DNA of 64,000 nucleotides. Source: Aureitalea sp. L0-47 (GTDB taxonomy: Bacteria > Bacteroidota > Bacteroidia > Flavobacteriales > Flavobacteriaceae). A model generated the notes under the pieces. It was not told where the DNA came from and made no database searches. It saw only the letters and a list, made by a program, of their open reading frames with translations. Below, one piece after another: positions 9,134 to 16,890 of the stretch (positions are counted from its first letter, which is position 1; each line of letters begins with the position of its first letter). The position numbers and the translations under genes were made by a program. The stretch is from assembly GCF_026126405.1 (NCBI RefSeq), contig NZ_JAFMTQ010000012.1:49684-113683 (forward strand), given 5' to 3'.

Positions 9134-9175
9134 GAAACCCCCGTGCATCGCTATATTGCGAATTACGAGGGTTTC
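9134..9175. terminator. Hairpin between convergent GT4 and exported-protein genes
   Basis: GAAACCC and GGGTTTC with further ACG pairing form a long stem. On the minus strand it follows the 20-base tail of the 9198 gene. The T run is weak on both strands, so terminator strength is uncertain. Confidence 0.5.
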
Positions 9176-9176
9176 T

Positions 9177-9196
9177 AACTAACCAACCAAAAAACT
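9177..9196 (-). repeat. 20-base shared 3' tail, copy 1
   Basis: The sequence here is identical to 10831-10850. Both copies begin within a few bases after the stop codon of a paralogous minus-strand gene and before its hairpin. Confidence 0.8.
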
Positions 9197-9197
9197 T

Positions 9198-10517
9198 TTA
9201 CATTCCGCGACGGCTTCTGCTTGAGCTTCGCGTTTTGTTCGAACTTCTGTTTCCTGAAGGTCTCGAACGATTTACTGTACTGCTTTTATTCACTTTCTGT
9301 CTGCTGGAGTTGTTATAAGAACGACTCTTATTTCGAGAACTTGAACTTCTGCTGGATACAGCACTTTTATTACGTGATGGTGTGCTCCTGTTATAGGTGG
9401 ATTTTCTATTATTCTTTGGTCTGTTCGAGCTTACGCTTGGACGAGACTTGTACGTATTTCTATTAGAGTTCACCTTTGGACGTGACTTGTTGTTTCCTCT
9501 TGAAGTCGTAGCCTTACGGTTGTTCCCTTTGTAAGTAGAACTTCCTTTTCGATTCACATCACTGCGATTTCGAGAGATGGTACCACGATCGCTGCGGTTT
9601 ACTACCTTATTGTTTCTTGCAACCGCATTTCCGTTGCGTGAGTTGTTATAGTTGTTTCCACTTCGGGATACACCTTTGTTATTATCGGAGCGATTCACAC
9701 CCTTTCTGTTGTTCAAGCGATCTGAGCGCTTGTTGCTCTTTGCGTTCCTGGCCACCGCATCACGTCTGCCGTGATTTGAGACCATAGTATTTCGCCTGTT
9801 GGGTTTGAAGTCCCTATTGATCGCAGTCCTGCCGTCTCGATAATGGATACGACTACCTGGTCTGTGAAAACTACGTCTTCCATTGGCATAAGCTATACGT
9901 CCTCTGCTTCCATAATGTACCCTGTGATACGCATATGAGTAGCGAATAGGAGTGTAATAAGCTCTGTACGGATAGTCATATACTATACAGTTACTCCATA
10001 GTGGTCTGAAGTACCATACGTGCCATGGTCTCCATACATATCTTGGTGTCCAAAAGTTGATATACCCGGTATAGTAATCGAATCCACCCCAGGAGTTATA
10101 GAAGACACGCAAGCCACCCACGCGCACTATGCGCCTGTCGCGGTAACGAATATCCGTATTACCTGCCTGGATGATTCGTCCGTAATGATCGTAATAGATC
10201 GGAATATCTTCGATCTGGATTACGGCACCGTAGTCGTCATACTGAACATATGGATCGTAGTTGTAACCCGAGTTGAAGTTAAGGCTCACATTATTGGTGT
10301 TAATGTTCACGTTAACGTTTCCATTCGCATCTCTACCGAGATAGACAAAATCGAATTGTCCATCGGGAAATACCGAAAATTCAACTGCGCCTTCGATAAA
10401 TACGTAAGCGCTTCCGTCGTAAGAATAAGATCCTGTAGCTGCTGCACTATTGTGGTTCGCCTTGGCGGTAAAACCTACCAAAAGGATTCCGAATAAGAGG
10501 GTTACTAACTTTTTCAT
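9198..10517 (-). CDS. Exported protein with N/R/S-rich low-complexity C-terminal half
   Basis: A signal peptide (LVTLLFGILLVGFTAKA) is followed by EFSVFPDGQFDF, then short repeated strands of the form I-Y-(D/N)-x2-GRI-x2-G-x-I (DIPIYYDHYGRI, DIRYRDRRIVRVGGLRV), and a Trp/Tyr-rich patch near residues 150-190. From about residue 225 to the end it is almost entirely Asn, Arg, Ser, Lys and Gly, strongly basic and probably disordered. The first half is paralogous to the next upstream gene. A predicted sigma-54 promoter precedes it. Function unknown; a surface or matrix-associated exported protein is likely. Confidence 0.6.
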   Translation of the reverse strand: MKKLVTLLFGILLVGFTAKANHNSAAATGSYSYDGSAYVFIEGAVEFSVFPDGQFDFVYLGRDANGNVNVNINTNNVSLNFNSGYNYDPYVQYDDYGAVIQIEDIPIYYDHYGRIIQAGNTDIRYRDRRIVRVGGLRVFYNSWGGFDYYTGYINFWTPRYVWRPWHVWYFRPLWSNCIVYDYPYRAYYTPIRYSYAYHRVHYGSRGRIAYANGRRSFHRPGSRIHYRDGRTAINRDFKPNRRNTMVSNHGRRDAVARNAKSNKRSDRLNNRKGVNRSDNNKGVSRSGNNYNNSRNGNAVARNNKVVNRSDRGTISRNRSDVNRKGSSTYKGNNRKATTSRGNNKSRPKVNSNRNTYKSRPSVSSNRPKNNRKSTYNRSTPSRNKSAVSSRSSSSRNKSRSYNNSSRQKVNKSSTVNRSRPSGNRSSNKTRSSSRSRRGM

Positions 10518-10579
10518 AATTCTGGGTTTTAAATTGTACTTGCTTCACTTTTGGTTGAATCAGCAATACGTTTATTTAA

Positions 10580-10597
10580 ATACACAGACCGTGCCAA
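10580..10597 (-). promoter_or_regulatory. Candidate sigma-54 promoter of the 9198 gene
   Basis: On the minus strand TTGGCACG gives a perfect -24 element; ten bases after its GG comes GT rather than GC, so the -12 element (GTGTA for TTGCW) is weak. The predicted start would give a leader of about 50 bases, the same as for the paralogue at 11548-11565. Confidence 0.5.
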
Positions 10598-10620
10598 AGT
10601 CTTAAATGCTTGATTATGAG

Positions 10621-10681
10621 AGGGGAGTTGCGTGGTGAGTAGTGAGAAGTGAGAAGTGAGAGGTGAATAGTGATTGGTGGA
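10621..10681. repeat. Degenerate GTGAG(A/T)AGTGAG simple repeat
   Basis: Imperfect units of 7-8 bases such as GTGAGTA, GTGAGAA, GTGAGAG and GTGAATA run in tandem. The same style of intergenic repeat recurs at 11580-11856, 43540-43740 and 63760-63805. Confidence 0.6.
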
Positions 10682-10725
10682 TTGTCAGTTCGAGTGATCC
10701 GACTGCGGCGGATTGTATCGAGAAC
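10682..10725. repeat. Palindromic dispersed repeat (TCAGTTCGAGTGA ... TATCGAGAAC)
   Basis: GTTC...GAAC outer and ATCCG...CGGAT inner arms make an imperfect hairpin. I recall the words TCAGTTCGAGTGA and TATCGAGAAC from intergenic repeats in other Flavobacteriia; only this copy was noticed here. Confidence 0.5.
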
Positions 10726-10790
10726 CTTTGTGAGATAATCTTTAAGCTTTAAGAATCGATTTGGAGTGAAGCGAGAAATCTTTTAGAATG

Positions 10791-10827
10791 AAAAATCCGC
10801 CGGAACTTGAGAGTATCCGACGGATTT
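10791..10827 (-). terminator. Terminator of the 10856 gene
   Basis: On the minus strand AAATCCGTCGG pairs with CCGGCGGATTT, followed by TTCATTC. It comes directly after the 20-base tail repeat. Confidence 0.65.
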
Positions 10828-10830
10828 AAA

Positions 10831-10850
10831 AACTAACCAACCAAAAAACT
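10831..10850 (-). repeat. 20-base shared 3' tail, copy 2
   Basis: Identical to 9177-9196. It lies five bases after the stop of the paralogous gene and just before its terminator. Confidence 0.8.
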
Positions 10851-10855
10851 ATGTA

Positions 10856-11488
10856 TTAATGTGTTTTTCTATTTTTTCTGCGATTGTGGCTCCAATCATC
10901 GTTCCATTCGTCATAAAAATCATCGCCATCCCAATCGTTATTATTTCTATACCAATCATCGTGCCAAAATCTTTTGTTGTGTCTGTTTACATGTCCGATC
11001 GTGGTACGAATCTTACCCCTTCGGTTGTATAAAACCTGTAGGTTTCCAACAGTATGGAGTAGTCCGCGATGATAGGTCATTGCTACAGATCCAATGTATT
11101 TTACACGACCGTCTCTTCGGTAACGGATGAGTACGGGACCAATTGCTTTGATGCGTCCGTGTCTGCCGTATCTCACTCTAAACCTTTCAATAGGTCTTGT
11201 GTTCGCATAGGTTACACCTCCAGGGGTTGAATTGTAATAACTCGTGTTGTAGTTCCATCGTCCACGTTGTGAGTGGTAGGGGCTATAAAGTGGTCGAAAT
11301 TTGAACGATCCATCGGTAGCAACCGAGTACAGTACACCATTTTCTACAAAACGAATTTCATGCGAATTGTAATAGCGATCGTAATTACCCGGTAAGTGAT
11401 CTACATTTCTGATGCGTTGGGAAAAAGTCTGCGTAGTCATTCCAAAAAGGAACAGTGCTACTAGTAAAATACTTTTTTTCATAATCAA
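10856..11488 (-). CDS. Exported protein, paralogue of the 9198 gene
   Basis: 210 residues: signal peptide (LLVALFLFGMTTQTFSQ), then SVATDGSFKFRP, the counterpart of SVFPDGQFDF in the neighbour, and three or four short repeats (YGRHGRIKAIG, YRRDGRVKYIG, YNRRGKIRTTIG). The C-terminus is Asp/Trp/Asn-rich and ends in a basic tail, without the long disordered region of the neighbour. Predicted sigma-54 promoter, leader length and 3' tail match those of the 9198 gene, so the two probably form one regulon. Function unknown. Confidence 0.6.
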   Translation of the reverse strand: MIMKKSILLVALFLFGMTTQTFSQRIRNVDHLPGNYDRYYNSHEIRFVENGVLYSVATDGSFKFRPLYSPYHSQRGRWNYNTSYYNSTPGGVTYANTRPIERFRVRYGRHGRIKAIGPVLIRYRRDGRVKYIGSVAMTYHRGLLHTVGNLQVLYNRRGKIRTTIGHVNRHNKRFWHDDWYRNNNDWDGDDFYDEWNDDWSHNRRKNRKTH

Positions 11489-11547
11489 TGTATTTTGGGT
11501 TATTCGGCATAATTAGCGATGCCGACTTACGCTATTCGGTTACAAAA

Positions 11548-11565
11548 AACCAATAGCCGTGCCAA
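11548..11565 (-). promoter_or_regulatory. Candidate sigma-54 promoter of the 10856 gene
   Basis: On the minus strand TTGGCACGGCTATTGGT matches YTGGCACG-N4-TTGCW at all -24 bases and four of five -12 bases. It sits about 60 bases before the ATG. Confidence 0.6.
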
Positions 11566-11581
11566 AAATGTAAGTAATTGA

Positions 11582-11856
11582 TTATGAGTTTATTAGTTTA
11601 TGAGTTTAGAAGATTTATGGATTTTTGGACTGTTGGATTATTAGATGGTTGGTATCTTGGTATGTTAGTATTCTGGTATTTTAGTTTGTTGATAGAATGG
11701 TCTGCTTAAGCAACAAACTAACGACCCACAACCGACATCGGACATCGGACATCGGAAATCGGACATCCACAACCCACAACCCACAACTCACAACCCACAA
11801 CTGACAACCGACAACTGACAACTGACAACTGACAACTGACAACCCACAACCGAAGC
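11582..11856. repeat. Degenerate simple-sequence repeat block
   Basis: 11586-11681 has words such as TTTATGAG and TTGGTAT(C/G)TTGG. 11682-11720 is an inverted repeat (TAGTTTGTTG/CAACAAACTA, 19-base loop). 11721-11856 is built from ACATCGG and then ACAAC(C/T)(C/G)AC units, including four near-perfect CAACTGACAA copies. Confidence 0.7.
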
Positions 11857-11862
11857 CTACAT

Positions 11863-12765
11863 CTATTTCACAATAAACCGCTCCGTTTTGTTCACTTTGT
11901 TTTCGCTAATTGCCCGGTAGAAATAAATACCGGCAGAAAAGTCCATGGCGTTGATCGTTAGGTAATTCTTTGTTATTGTTGCTTCGGAAATAACCTTTCC
12001 GGTGATATCATAAATGCGCACAGTATCCACGTTTAATTCCGAAGGTAACTGAAGAATTGATATATCCTGAACCGGGTTAGGGGCAAGAACTATTTGGTCT
12101 TTTGAGTTATCAGGAACTGAAAGATTGGTATTGTCGCAGGCTGTGGCGTTGTTGAAGAAATAAGTGGTTCCGTTTTTCGTAAAGCATACCAGGTAGCGGC
12201 TGCCAATATCGATCACATCACCAACGGGGTCAAATCCTAAGGTAGAACCTATGCCTTCGATCCATTGACATTGCACACTGAATTCACTTATATAGTCGAA
12301 GGTGATCACCACCCTGTTTTGGTTGGCGATGAATTCAGTGGTTCTATCTGTTACGGTCATTTCCAAAGGCCCATTATAAAACCCCAATGCACCACAAAAA
12401 CCCTCGAAAATGATCTGGGGGAATTCAAAAGTATCTCCAATTTCAAGGGTGAAGTCATAAATGATGACTTCCTCGTTCGCATTCGTATCATACCTATACA
12501 CAATGCCATTCTCTTCTCGTACCAGGCAGCTTCCAAGTTCACCGTCGATATACACCGATTTATACGTCTCATTATTGATCACGGTTTCACCTGCTACATA
12601 ATTCTCACTGGAAACAATCCCGGTTTGCCCTCCACCGAAAGGATCTACGTAGAAGTCGGTATTCCAGACATGATCTTCATCCAGCATGGGTAAATAGGGT
12701 TGAGCGAAAGATAAATTCAGAAAAAGGATAAATCCAACGAGTAGAAATCGTTTCATAACAGACAC
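11863..12765 (-). CDS. Secreted protein with type IX secretion C-terminal sorting domain
   Basis: Signal peptide (FLLVGFILFLNLSFAQ), a central beta-rich region of about 190 residues with several Cys, then from about residue 222 a Por-type sorting domain: VLAPNPVQDISIL, VRIYDITGKVI and the terminal FSAGIYFYRA ... ERFIVK. Such domains direct cargo through the T9SS to the cell surface or medium. The middle part is unassigned; similar Bacteroidota proteins are simply called T9SS cargo. It is alone on its strand between repeat-rich DNA and uvrA. Confidence 0.85.
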   Translation of the reverse strand: MSVMKRFLLVGFILFLNLSFAQPYLPMLDEDHVWNTDFYVDPFGGGQTGIVSSENYVAGETVINNETYKSVYIDGELGSCLVREENGIVYRYDTNANEEVIIYDFTLEIGDTFEFPQIIFEGFCGALGFYNGPLEMTVTDRTTEFIANQNRVVITFDYISEFSVQCQWIEGIGSTLGFDPVGDVIDIGSRYLVCFTKNGTTYFFNNATACDNTNLSVPDNSKDQIVLAPNPVQDISILQLPSELNVDTVRIYDITGKVISEATITKNYLTINAMDFSAGIYFYRAISENKVNKTERFIVK

Positions 12766-12855
12766 ATTAACGGTTAGGAGGTTTGCCGATCCAAATTTTC
12801 GCCATGGACCAGAAAACCAACCCTTAAAGTTATTAAAAAAATGTCTGAAATGCTG

Positions 12856-15630
12856 TTAAATCTTACCCTTTAGGTACTCGGCGGTGAATGATCCGGTAGT
12901 TTCGGAAACAACTTCCGGAGTTCCACTGGCAACCACCTGTCCGCCACGCTCACCTCCTTCGGGACCTAAGTCGATAATATGATCCGCACACTTGATAAGA
13001 TCGATATTGTGTTCCACAACGATCACTGTATGGCCACGGTCCAGCAAAGCGTAGAAAGAAGTAAGCAATTTGTTGATGTCATGGAAATGTAAGCCTGTAG
13101 TAGGTTCATCAAAGATAAACAAGGCCTTTTCCTTGGAAGTTCCTTTTACCAGGAAGGATGCCAGCTTTATTCGCTGTGCTTCACCACCAGATAGGGTAGA
13201 AGAACTCTGCCCCAGTTGTACATAGCCCAGTCCAACGTCCTGCAATGGTTTCAGTTTATTGGTGATCTTCTTCACTTCGTGCTCGGAAAAGAATTCCATG
13301 GCTTCATCCACGGTTAGCCCCAGTATATCACTAATATTCTTTCCTTCGAACTGTACTTCCAGGATCTCCTTTTTGAAGCGTTTGCCTCCGCAGATATCGC
13401 ATTCCAGATGCACATCGGCCATGAACTGCATTTCAATGGTTACTTCACCTTCACCTTTGCAGGTATCGCAGCGGCCTCCATCCACATTAAAACTGAAATG
13501 TTTTGCTTTGTACCCTCGTATATCCGAAAGCTTCTGATCGGCATACAGATTCCTGATATCGTCATAAGCCTTGATGTAGGTCACCGGATTCGACCTGCTT
13601 GAGCGCCCTATAGGATTCTGATCTACAAACTCTATACTTTTTATACTTTCGAAATTTCCTTCGAGAGCAGTGAACTGACCCGGTTTTTCACCGTAACCAC
13701 CAATATGTCGCTGCATGGCAGGATAAAGGATCTTCTTGACCAACGTACTTTTTCCACTTCCCGAAACGCCGGTCACCGCGGTGAACGCACCAATAGGGAA
13801 CTCAACATCAATATTCCGAAGGTTATTATGACGGGCGCCTACCAGCTTGATACTGTTCTTCCATTGCCGTCTTGCTTCAGGTACCTGAATTTCCATAACC
13901 CCGTTCAGATATTTGGCTGTTAGGGAATCGGCGGTCAGGATATCTTCGTAACTGCCTTCAGCAACTACTTCACCACCATGAGTACCTGCTTCCGGACCAA
14001 TATCGATAATGGCATCGGCTGCTTTCATGATGTCTTCATCGTGTTCCACAACGATCACTGTGTTGCCCAGGTCACGTAAGGATTGTAATACGCTGATCAA
14101 TCTTTCGGTGTCCTTGGGATGCAGGCCAATACTTGGCTCGTCTAAAATGTACATGGACCCTACTAAACTACTCCCCAACGAAGTGGCTAAATTAATTCGT
14201 TGGGATTCCCCACCGGATAGTGTATTCGATTTCCGGTTCAGGGTTAAGTAGCTCAGTCCAACATCCATTAAAAATGAAAGTCGGTTTTTTATTTCTATCA
14301 GTATACGTTTGGATACTTTTTGATCGTACTCGTTGAGTTCTATTGAATTGAAGAAATCCGCAACCTCATGCAGCGGAAGTTCAACTAATTCCTGTATGGC
14401 GACACCATTGATCTTGATATTGGAAGCTTCCGGACGCAGTCGCTTACCATTACAGGTACTACAACGGGTTTTTCCACGATAGCGCGACAGCATCACCCGA
14501 TTCTGGATCTTGTAACTCTTGGACTCTAAGAAACTGAAGAAGTCGTGAAGCCCCTCGAAATACTTGTTGCCGCTCCAAACCAGCTGCTTTTGATCTTCAG
14601 TTAGTTCAAACCAGGGTTTATGGATAGGGAAGTCGAATTTATAGGCATTATTCACTAACTGGTCACGGTACCATCCCATGCTTTCGCCGCGCCATGGAAA
14701 GATGGCGTTCTCGTATATGGATAAACCTGTATTGGGAATAACAAGGTCCTCATCTATCCCGATCACATCGCCATAGCCTTCGCATTTCGGACAAGCGCCG
14801 TAGGGATTATTAAAACTAAACAGGTGGACATTTGGTTCCGGAAAAGTGATTCCATCTGCTTCAAATCGGTTGTTGAACTCTTTTGACTTTCCGCTCGCGA
14901 TGTCCTCCAGGATCAATTCTCCCTTACCTTCAAAAAACGCAACCTCTGCAGCATCTGCCAGTCGATTATAAAAATCTTCGTTATTCTGGGTGATTACCCT
15001 GTCGACAACTAAAAATATATCCTTTGGAAGCGATTCCTTTAACTCATCGATCCTTACTACCTTTTCTTCGATCTTCACCCTGGCATAACCTTGCTGTGCC
15101 AATGCTTTGATCTTGTTTTCCATCGATCTTCCTTCTTCCAGGTGAATGCGAGAGAGGAGAAGTAGTTTTTCACCCTCTGGCAGGCCTTTTATGTGGTCGA
15201 TGACATCTGTTACTGTGTCTTTCTTCACCTCTTTGCCCGATACCGGCGAATAGGTCCTGCCAATGCGGGTATAGAGGAGTTTGAGATAGTCGTAAATTTC
15301 GGTAGAGGTACCTACGGTAGATCGCGGGTTAGTAGCATTCACCTTCTGTTCAATGGCGATTGCCGGGGCGATACCCTTTATGGCATCTACTTTGGGTTTA
15401 TTGAGTCTGCCAAGGAATTGTCTTGCATAGGAAGACAAGCTTTCCACGTAGCGCCGCTGCCCTTCTGCGTATAAGGTGTCGAAGGCAAGGCTGGATTTAC
15501 CACTTCCTGAAAGCCCGGTGATCACTACCAATTTATTCCTGGGTATGGCAACGGTCACATTCTTAAGATTGTGCAATTTTGCTCCCTGGATCAGGATATT
15601 TTCTTTGGTGCTAAGGGTTTCGGTACTCAA
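12856..15630 (-). CDS. uvrA: Excinuclease ABC subunit A
   Basis: Damage-recognition ATPase of nucleotide excision repair, working with UvrB in the cytoplasm. The 924 residues contain both ABC modules: Walker A GLSGSGKSS near residue 39 and GVSGSGKST in the second half, two signature motifs (LSGGESQR, LSGGEAQR) and both Walker B segments (ILDEPS, IFDEPT). The zinc sites are visible as CPKCEGYG, CSTCNGKR and CDTCKGEG...CDICGGKR. Length is that of a normal UvrA (about 940), slightly short. Bacteroidota often carry a second UvrA; whether this is the main one cannot be told here. Confidence 0.95.
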   Translation of the reverse strand: MSTETLSTKENILIQGAKLHNLKNVTVAIPRNKLVVITGLSGSGKSSLAFDTLYAEGQRRYVESLSSYARQFLGRLNKPKVDAIKGIAPAIAIEQKVNATNPRSTVGTSTEIYDYLKLLYTRIGRTYSPVSGKEVKKDTVTDVIDHIKGLPEGEKLLLLSRIHLEEGRSMENKIKALAQQGYARVKIEEKVVRIDELKESLPKDIFLVVDRVITQNNEDFYNRLADAAEVAFFEGKGELILEDIASGKSKEFNNRFEADGITFPEPNVHLFSFNNPYGACPKCEGYGDVIGIDEDLVIPNTGLSIYENAIFPWRGESMGWYRDQLVNNAYKFDFPIHKPWFELTEDQKQLVWSGNKYFEGLHDFFSFLESKSYKIQNRVMLSRYRGKTRCSTCNGKRLRPEASNIKINGVAIQELVELPLHEVADFFNSIELNEYDQKVSKRILIEIKNRLSFLMDVGLSYLTLNRKSNTLSGGESQRINLATSLGSSLVGSMYILDEPSIGLHPKDTERLISVLQSLRDLGNTVIVVEHDEDIMKAADAIIDIGPEAGTHGGEVVAEGSYEDILTADSLTAKYLNGVMEIQVPEARRQWKNSIKLVGARHNNLRNIDVEFPIGAFTAVTGVSGSGKSTLVKKILYPAMQRHIGGYGEKPGQFTALEGNFESIKSIEFVDQNPIGRSSRSNPVTYIKAYDDIRNLYADQKLSDIRGYKAKHFSFNVDGGRCDTCKGEGEVTIEMQFMADVHLECDICGGKRFKKEILEVQFEGKNISDILGLTVDEAMEFFSEHEVKKITNKLKPLQDVGLGYVQLGQSSSTLSGGEAQRIKLASFLVKGTSKEKALFIFDEPTTGLHFHDINKLLTSFYALLDRGHTVIVVEHNIDLIKCADHIIDLGPEGGERGGQVVASGTPEVVSETTGSFTAEYLKGKI

Positions 15631-15976
15631 TTTGGGCTTCCTTTTACTGAATTTTGCAAAGATACTACTCAGCCAGGAATATTAGGTCTATCCCTGTTCT
15701 TTTTCATTCAGAAAAGAAAAAAATACAGATTTTAACATTATTGCATAAAAATAGTCTTGACAAGGGATAAAGCGGAGAAAAAACCTGTAAAAGGGTAAAA
15801 TATTGTTTAAAAACATATGTTTTTTTTGCATTTCATAAATCTTTGTTCTTATATTTACCCTCACAAGAACCAAAAAAATTCATTGCCTATAGATCATTAC
15901 TACTTTACATAAATAAACATTACGGCTAGACAACCAAAAAAACCAAAGTTGTTTATTTTATAAAAAGAGTATTGAT
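15631..15976. other. Divergent intergenic region between uvrA and the sigma factor gene
   Basis: No convincing gene; a 61-codon minus-strand ORF here has no supporting features. The region holds the promoter at 15826-15857 and then a leader of about 110 bases with A/C-rich words (AACCAAAAAAA), common in Flavobacteriia leaders. Confidence 0.5.
15826..15857 (+). promoter_or_regulatory. Promoter of the ECF sigma factor gene
   Basis: TTG at 15826-15828, 21 bases, then TATATTTA at 15850-15857 (TAnnTTTG with one mismatch). It implies a leader of roughly 110 bases before the ATG at 15977. Confidence 0.45.
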
Positions 15977-16561
15977 ATGAAGCAAAGCACGACAACCGAT
16001 GCGCATCTCGTGAGCGCATACATGAAAGGCAATGAAACTGCACTTTGCGAGCTAATTACCCGTCACAAACAAAGAATCTACAGTTTTATCTATTCCAAGG
16101 TATACGACCGTGATGTCGCCGAGGATATATTTCAGGATACTTTCATCAAGGTGATCAACACCTTGAAAAGAGGGGCCTACAATGAAGAAGGTAAGTTTCT
16201 TCCCTGGGTAATGCGAATCGCACACAATCTGGTAATAGATCACTTCAGAAAGAATAACCGAATGCCGAAATTTGAGAACAATGATGATTTCAACATTTTT
16301 TCGGTATTAAGTGATGGAAGCCTGAATATTGAGAAAAGAATGATCAAGGGTCAGGTGGAAAGTGATGTTCGCCGTCTTATTGAAGAACTTCCTGAGGATC
16401 AGAAAACAGTTCTGATCATGCGAATTTACAAGGATATGAGCTTTAAGGAGATCAGTGAGCAAACAGGGGTAAGCATAAATACCGCTTTAGGGAGAATGCG
16501 TTACGCTCTTATAAATTTGAGAAAGGTTATTAGTAAGCACAATATTATATTAACGAATTAA
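15977..16561 (+). CDS. ECF-type RNA polymerase sigma factor
   Basis: 194 residues with a region 2 (DVAEDIFQDTFIKVINTL and FLPWVMRIAHNLVIDHFRK) and a region 4 helix-turn-helix (LPEDQKTVLIMRIYKDMSFKEISEQ followed by SINTALGRMRYAL). There is no region 1 or 3, which defines the ECF class. No anti-sigma factor gene is adjacent; instead a 50-codon ORF follows 58 bases later and both end at the terminator at 16781-16812. Target regulon unknown. Confidence 0.9.
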   Translation: MKQSTTTDAHLVSAYMKGNETALCELITRHKQRIYSFIYSKVYDRDVAEDIFQDTFIKVINTLKRGAYNEEGKFLPWVMRIAHNLVIDHFRKNNRMPKFENNDDFNIFSVLSDGSLNIEKRMIKGQVESDVRRLIEELPEDQKTVLIMRIYKDMSFKEISEQTGVSINTALGRMRYALINLRKVISKHNIILTN

Positions 16562-16619
16562 TACAATAATCTGAAAATAGGCTCGTTATTAAGGAACAAA
16601 AACCTCAAAATAACGTTCT

Positions 16620-16772
16620 ATGCAAAAAATGTACTCTGAAACCTCACGTTCGGAACGCGTGAATAAAAATAACGTTCCGAAGGACGAAACAATTAAATTT
16701 CTCCTTGACTATTCGAAGGCTTTAAGTGTTATAGATTATAATAAAATGAAGTTTGAAGCACTTCTAAACTAA
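16620..16772 (+). CDS. Small 50-residue protein downstream of the sigma factor
   Basis: ATG at 16620 opens 50 codons ending TAA, followed eight bases later by a strong terminator. The product is polar with a helical C-terminal half (KFLLDYSKALSVIDYNKMKF). The position between sigma gene and terminator, ordinary codon use and the ending on an amphipathic helix suggest a real gene. No family recognised with certainty; a modulator of the sigma factor is one possibility without direct evidence. Confidence 0.55.
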   Translation: MQKMYSETSRSERVNKNNVPKDETIKFLLDYSKALSVIDYNKMKFEALLN

Positions 16773-16780
16773 ACTTTGGA

Positions 16781-16812
16781 CCCTCCGCCGCGAAAGCTTC
16801 GGAGGGTTTTTT
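16781..16812 (+). terminator. Terminator of the sigma factor unit
   Basis: CCCTCCG and CGGAGGG form a seven-base GC-rich stem followed by T6. Confidence 0.85.
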
Positions 16813-16890
16813 CTTTAATCTCCGAAGCCATGTGTCACGGGGATTTTTTTATTTGTGATTTGGCTTTTGAAATTTGATATTTAAAAGAAC

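Larger units (their letters stand above)
10518..10855. other. Intergenic stretch with sigma-54 site, simple repeats, palindrome and terminator
   Basis: No gene seen. From right to left for the minus-strand genes it holds the terminator of the 10856 gene (10791-10827), a palindromic dispersed repeat (10682-10725), GTGAGAAGTGAG-type degenerate repeats (10621-10681) and the predicted promoter of the 9198 gene. Confidence 0.6.
11489..11862. other. Intergenic stretch of degenerate tandem words
   Basis: No gene seen. The part next to the 10856 gene has its promoter; beyond 11580 the sequence is almost all short imperfect repeats, T/G-rich on the left and A/C-rich on the right, with a hairpin at the switch. 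Confidence 0.6.

Noticed and set aside
10020..10496. 158-codon + strand ORF opposite the exported protein gene at 9198
   Set aside because: Antisense shadow of a Tyr/Ile/Asp-rich coding region that itself has a signal peptide and promoter.
11721..11856. Possible CRISPR array
   Set aside because: Units are only 7-11 bases, imperfect and adjoining, with no unique spacers and no cas genes.
15688..15873. 61-codon minus-strand ORF between uvrA and the sigma factor gene
   Set aside because: It spans the predicted promoter of the sigma gene and has no recognisable features or conserved look.
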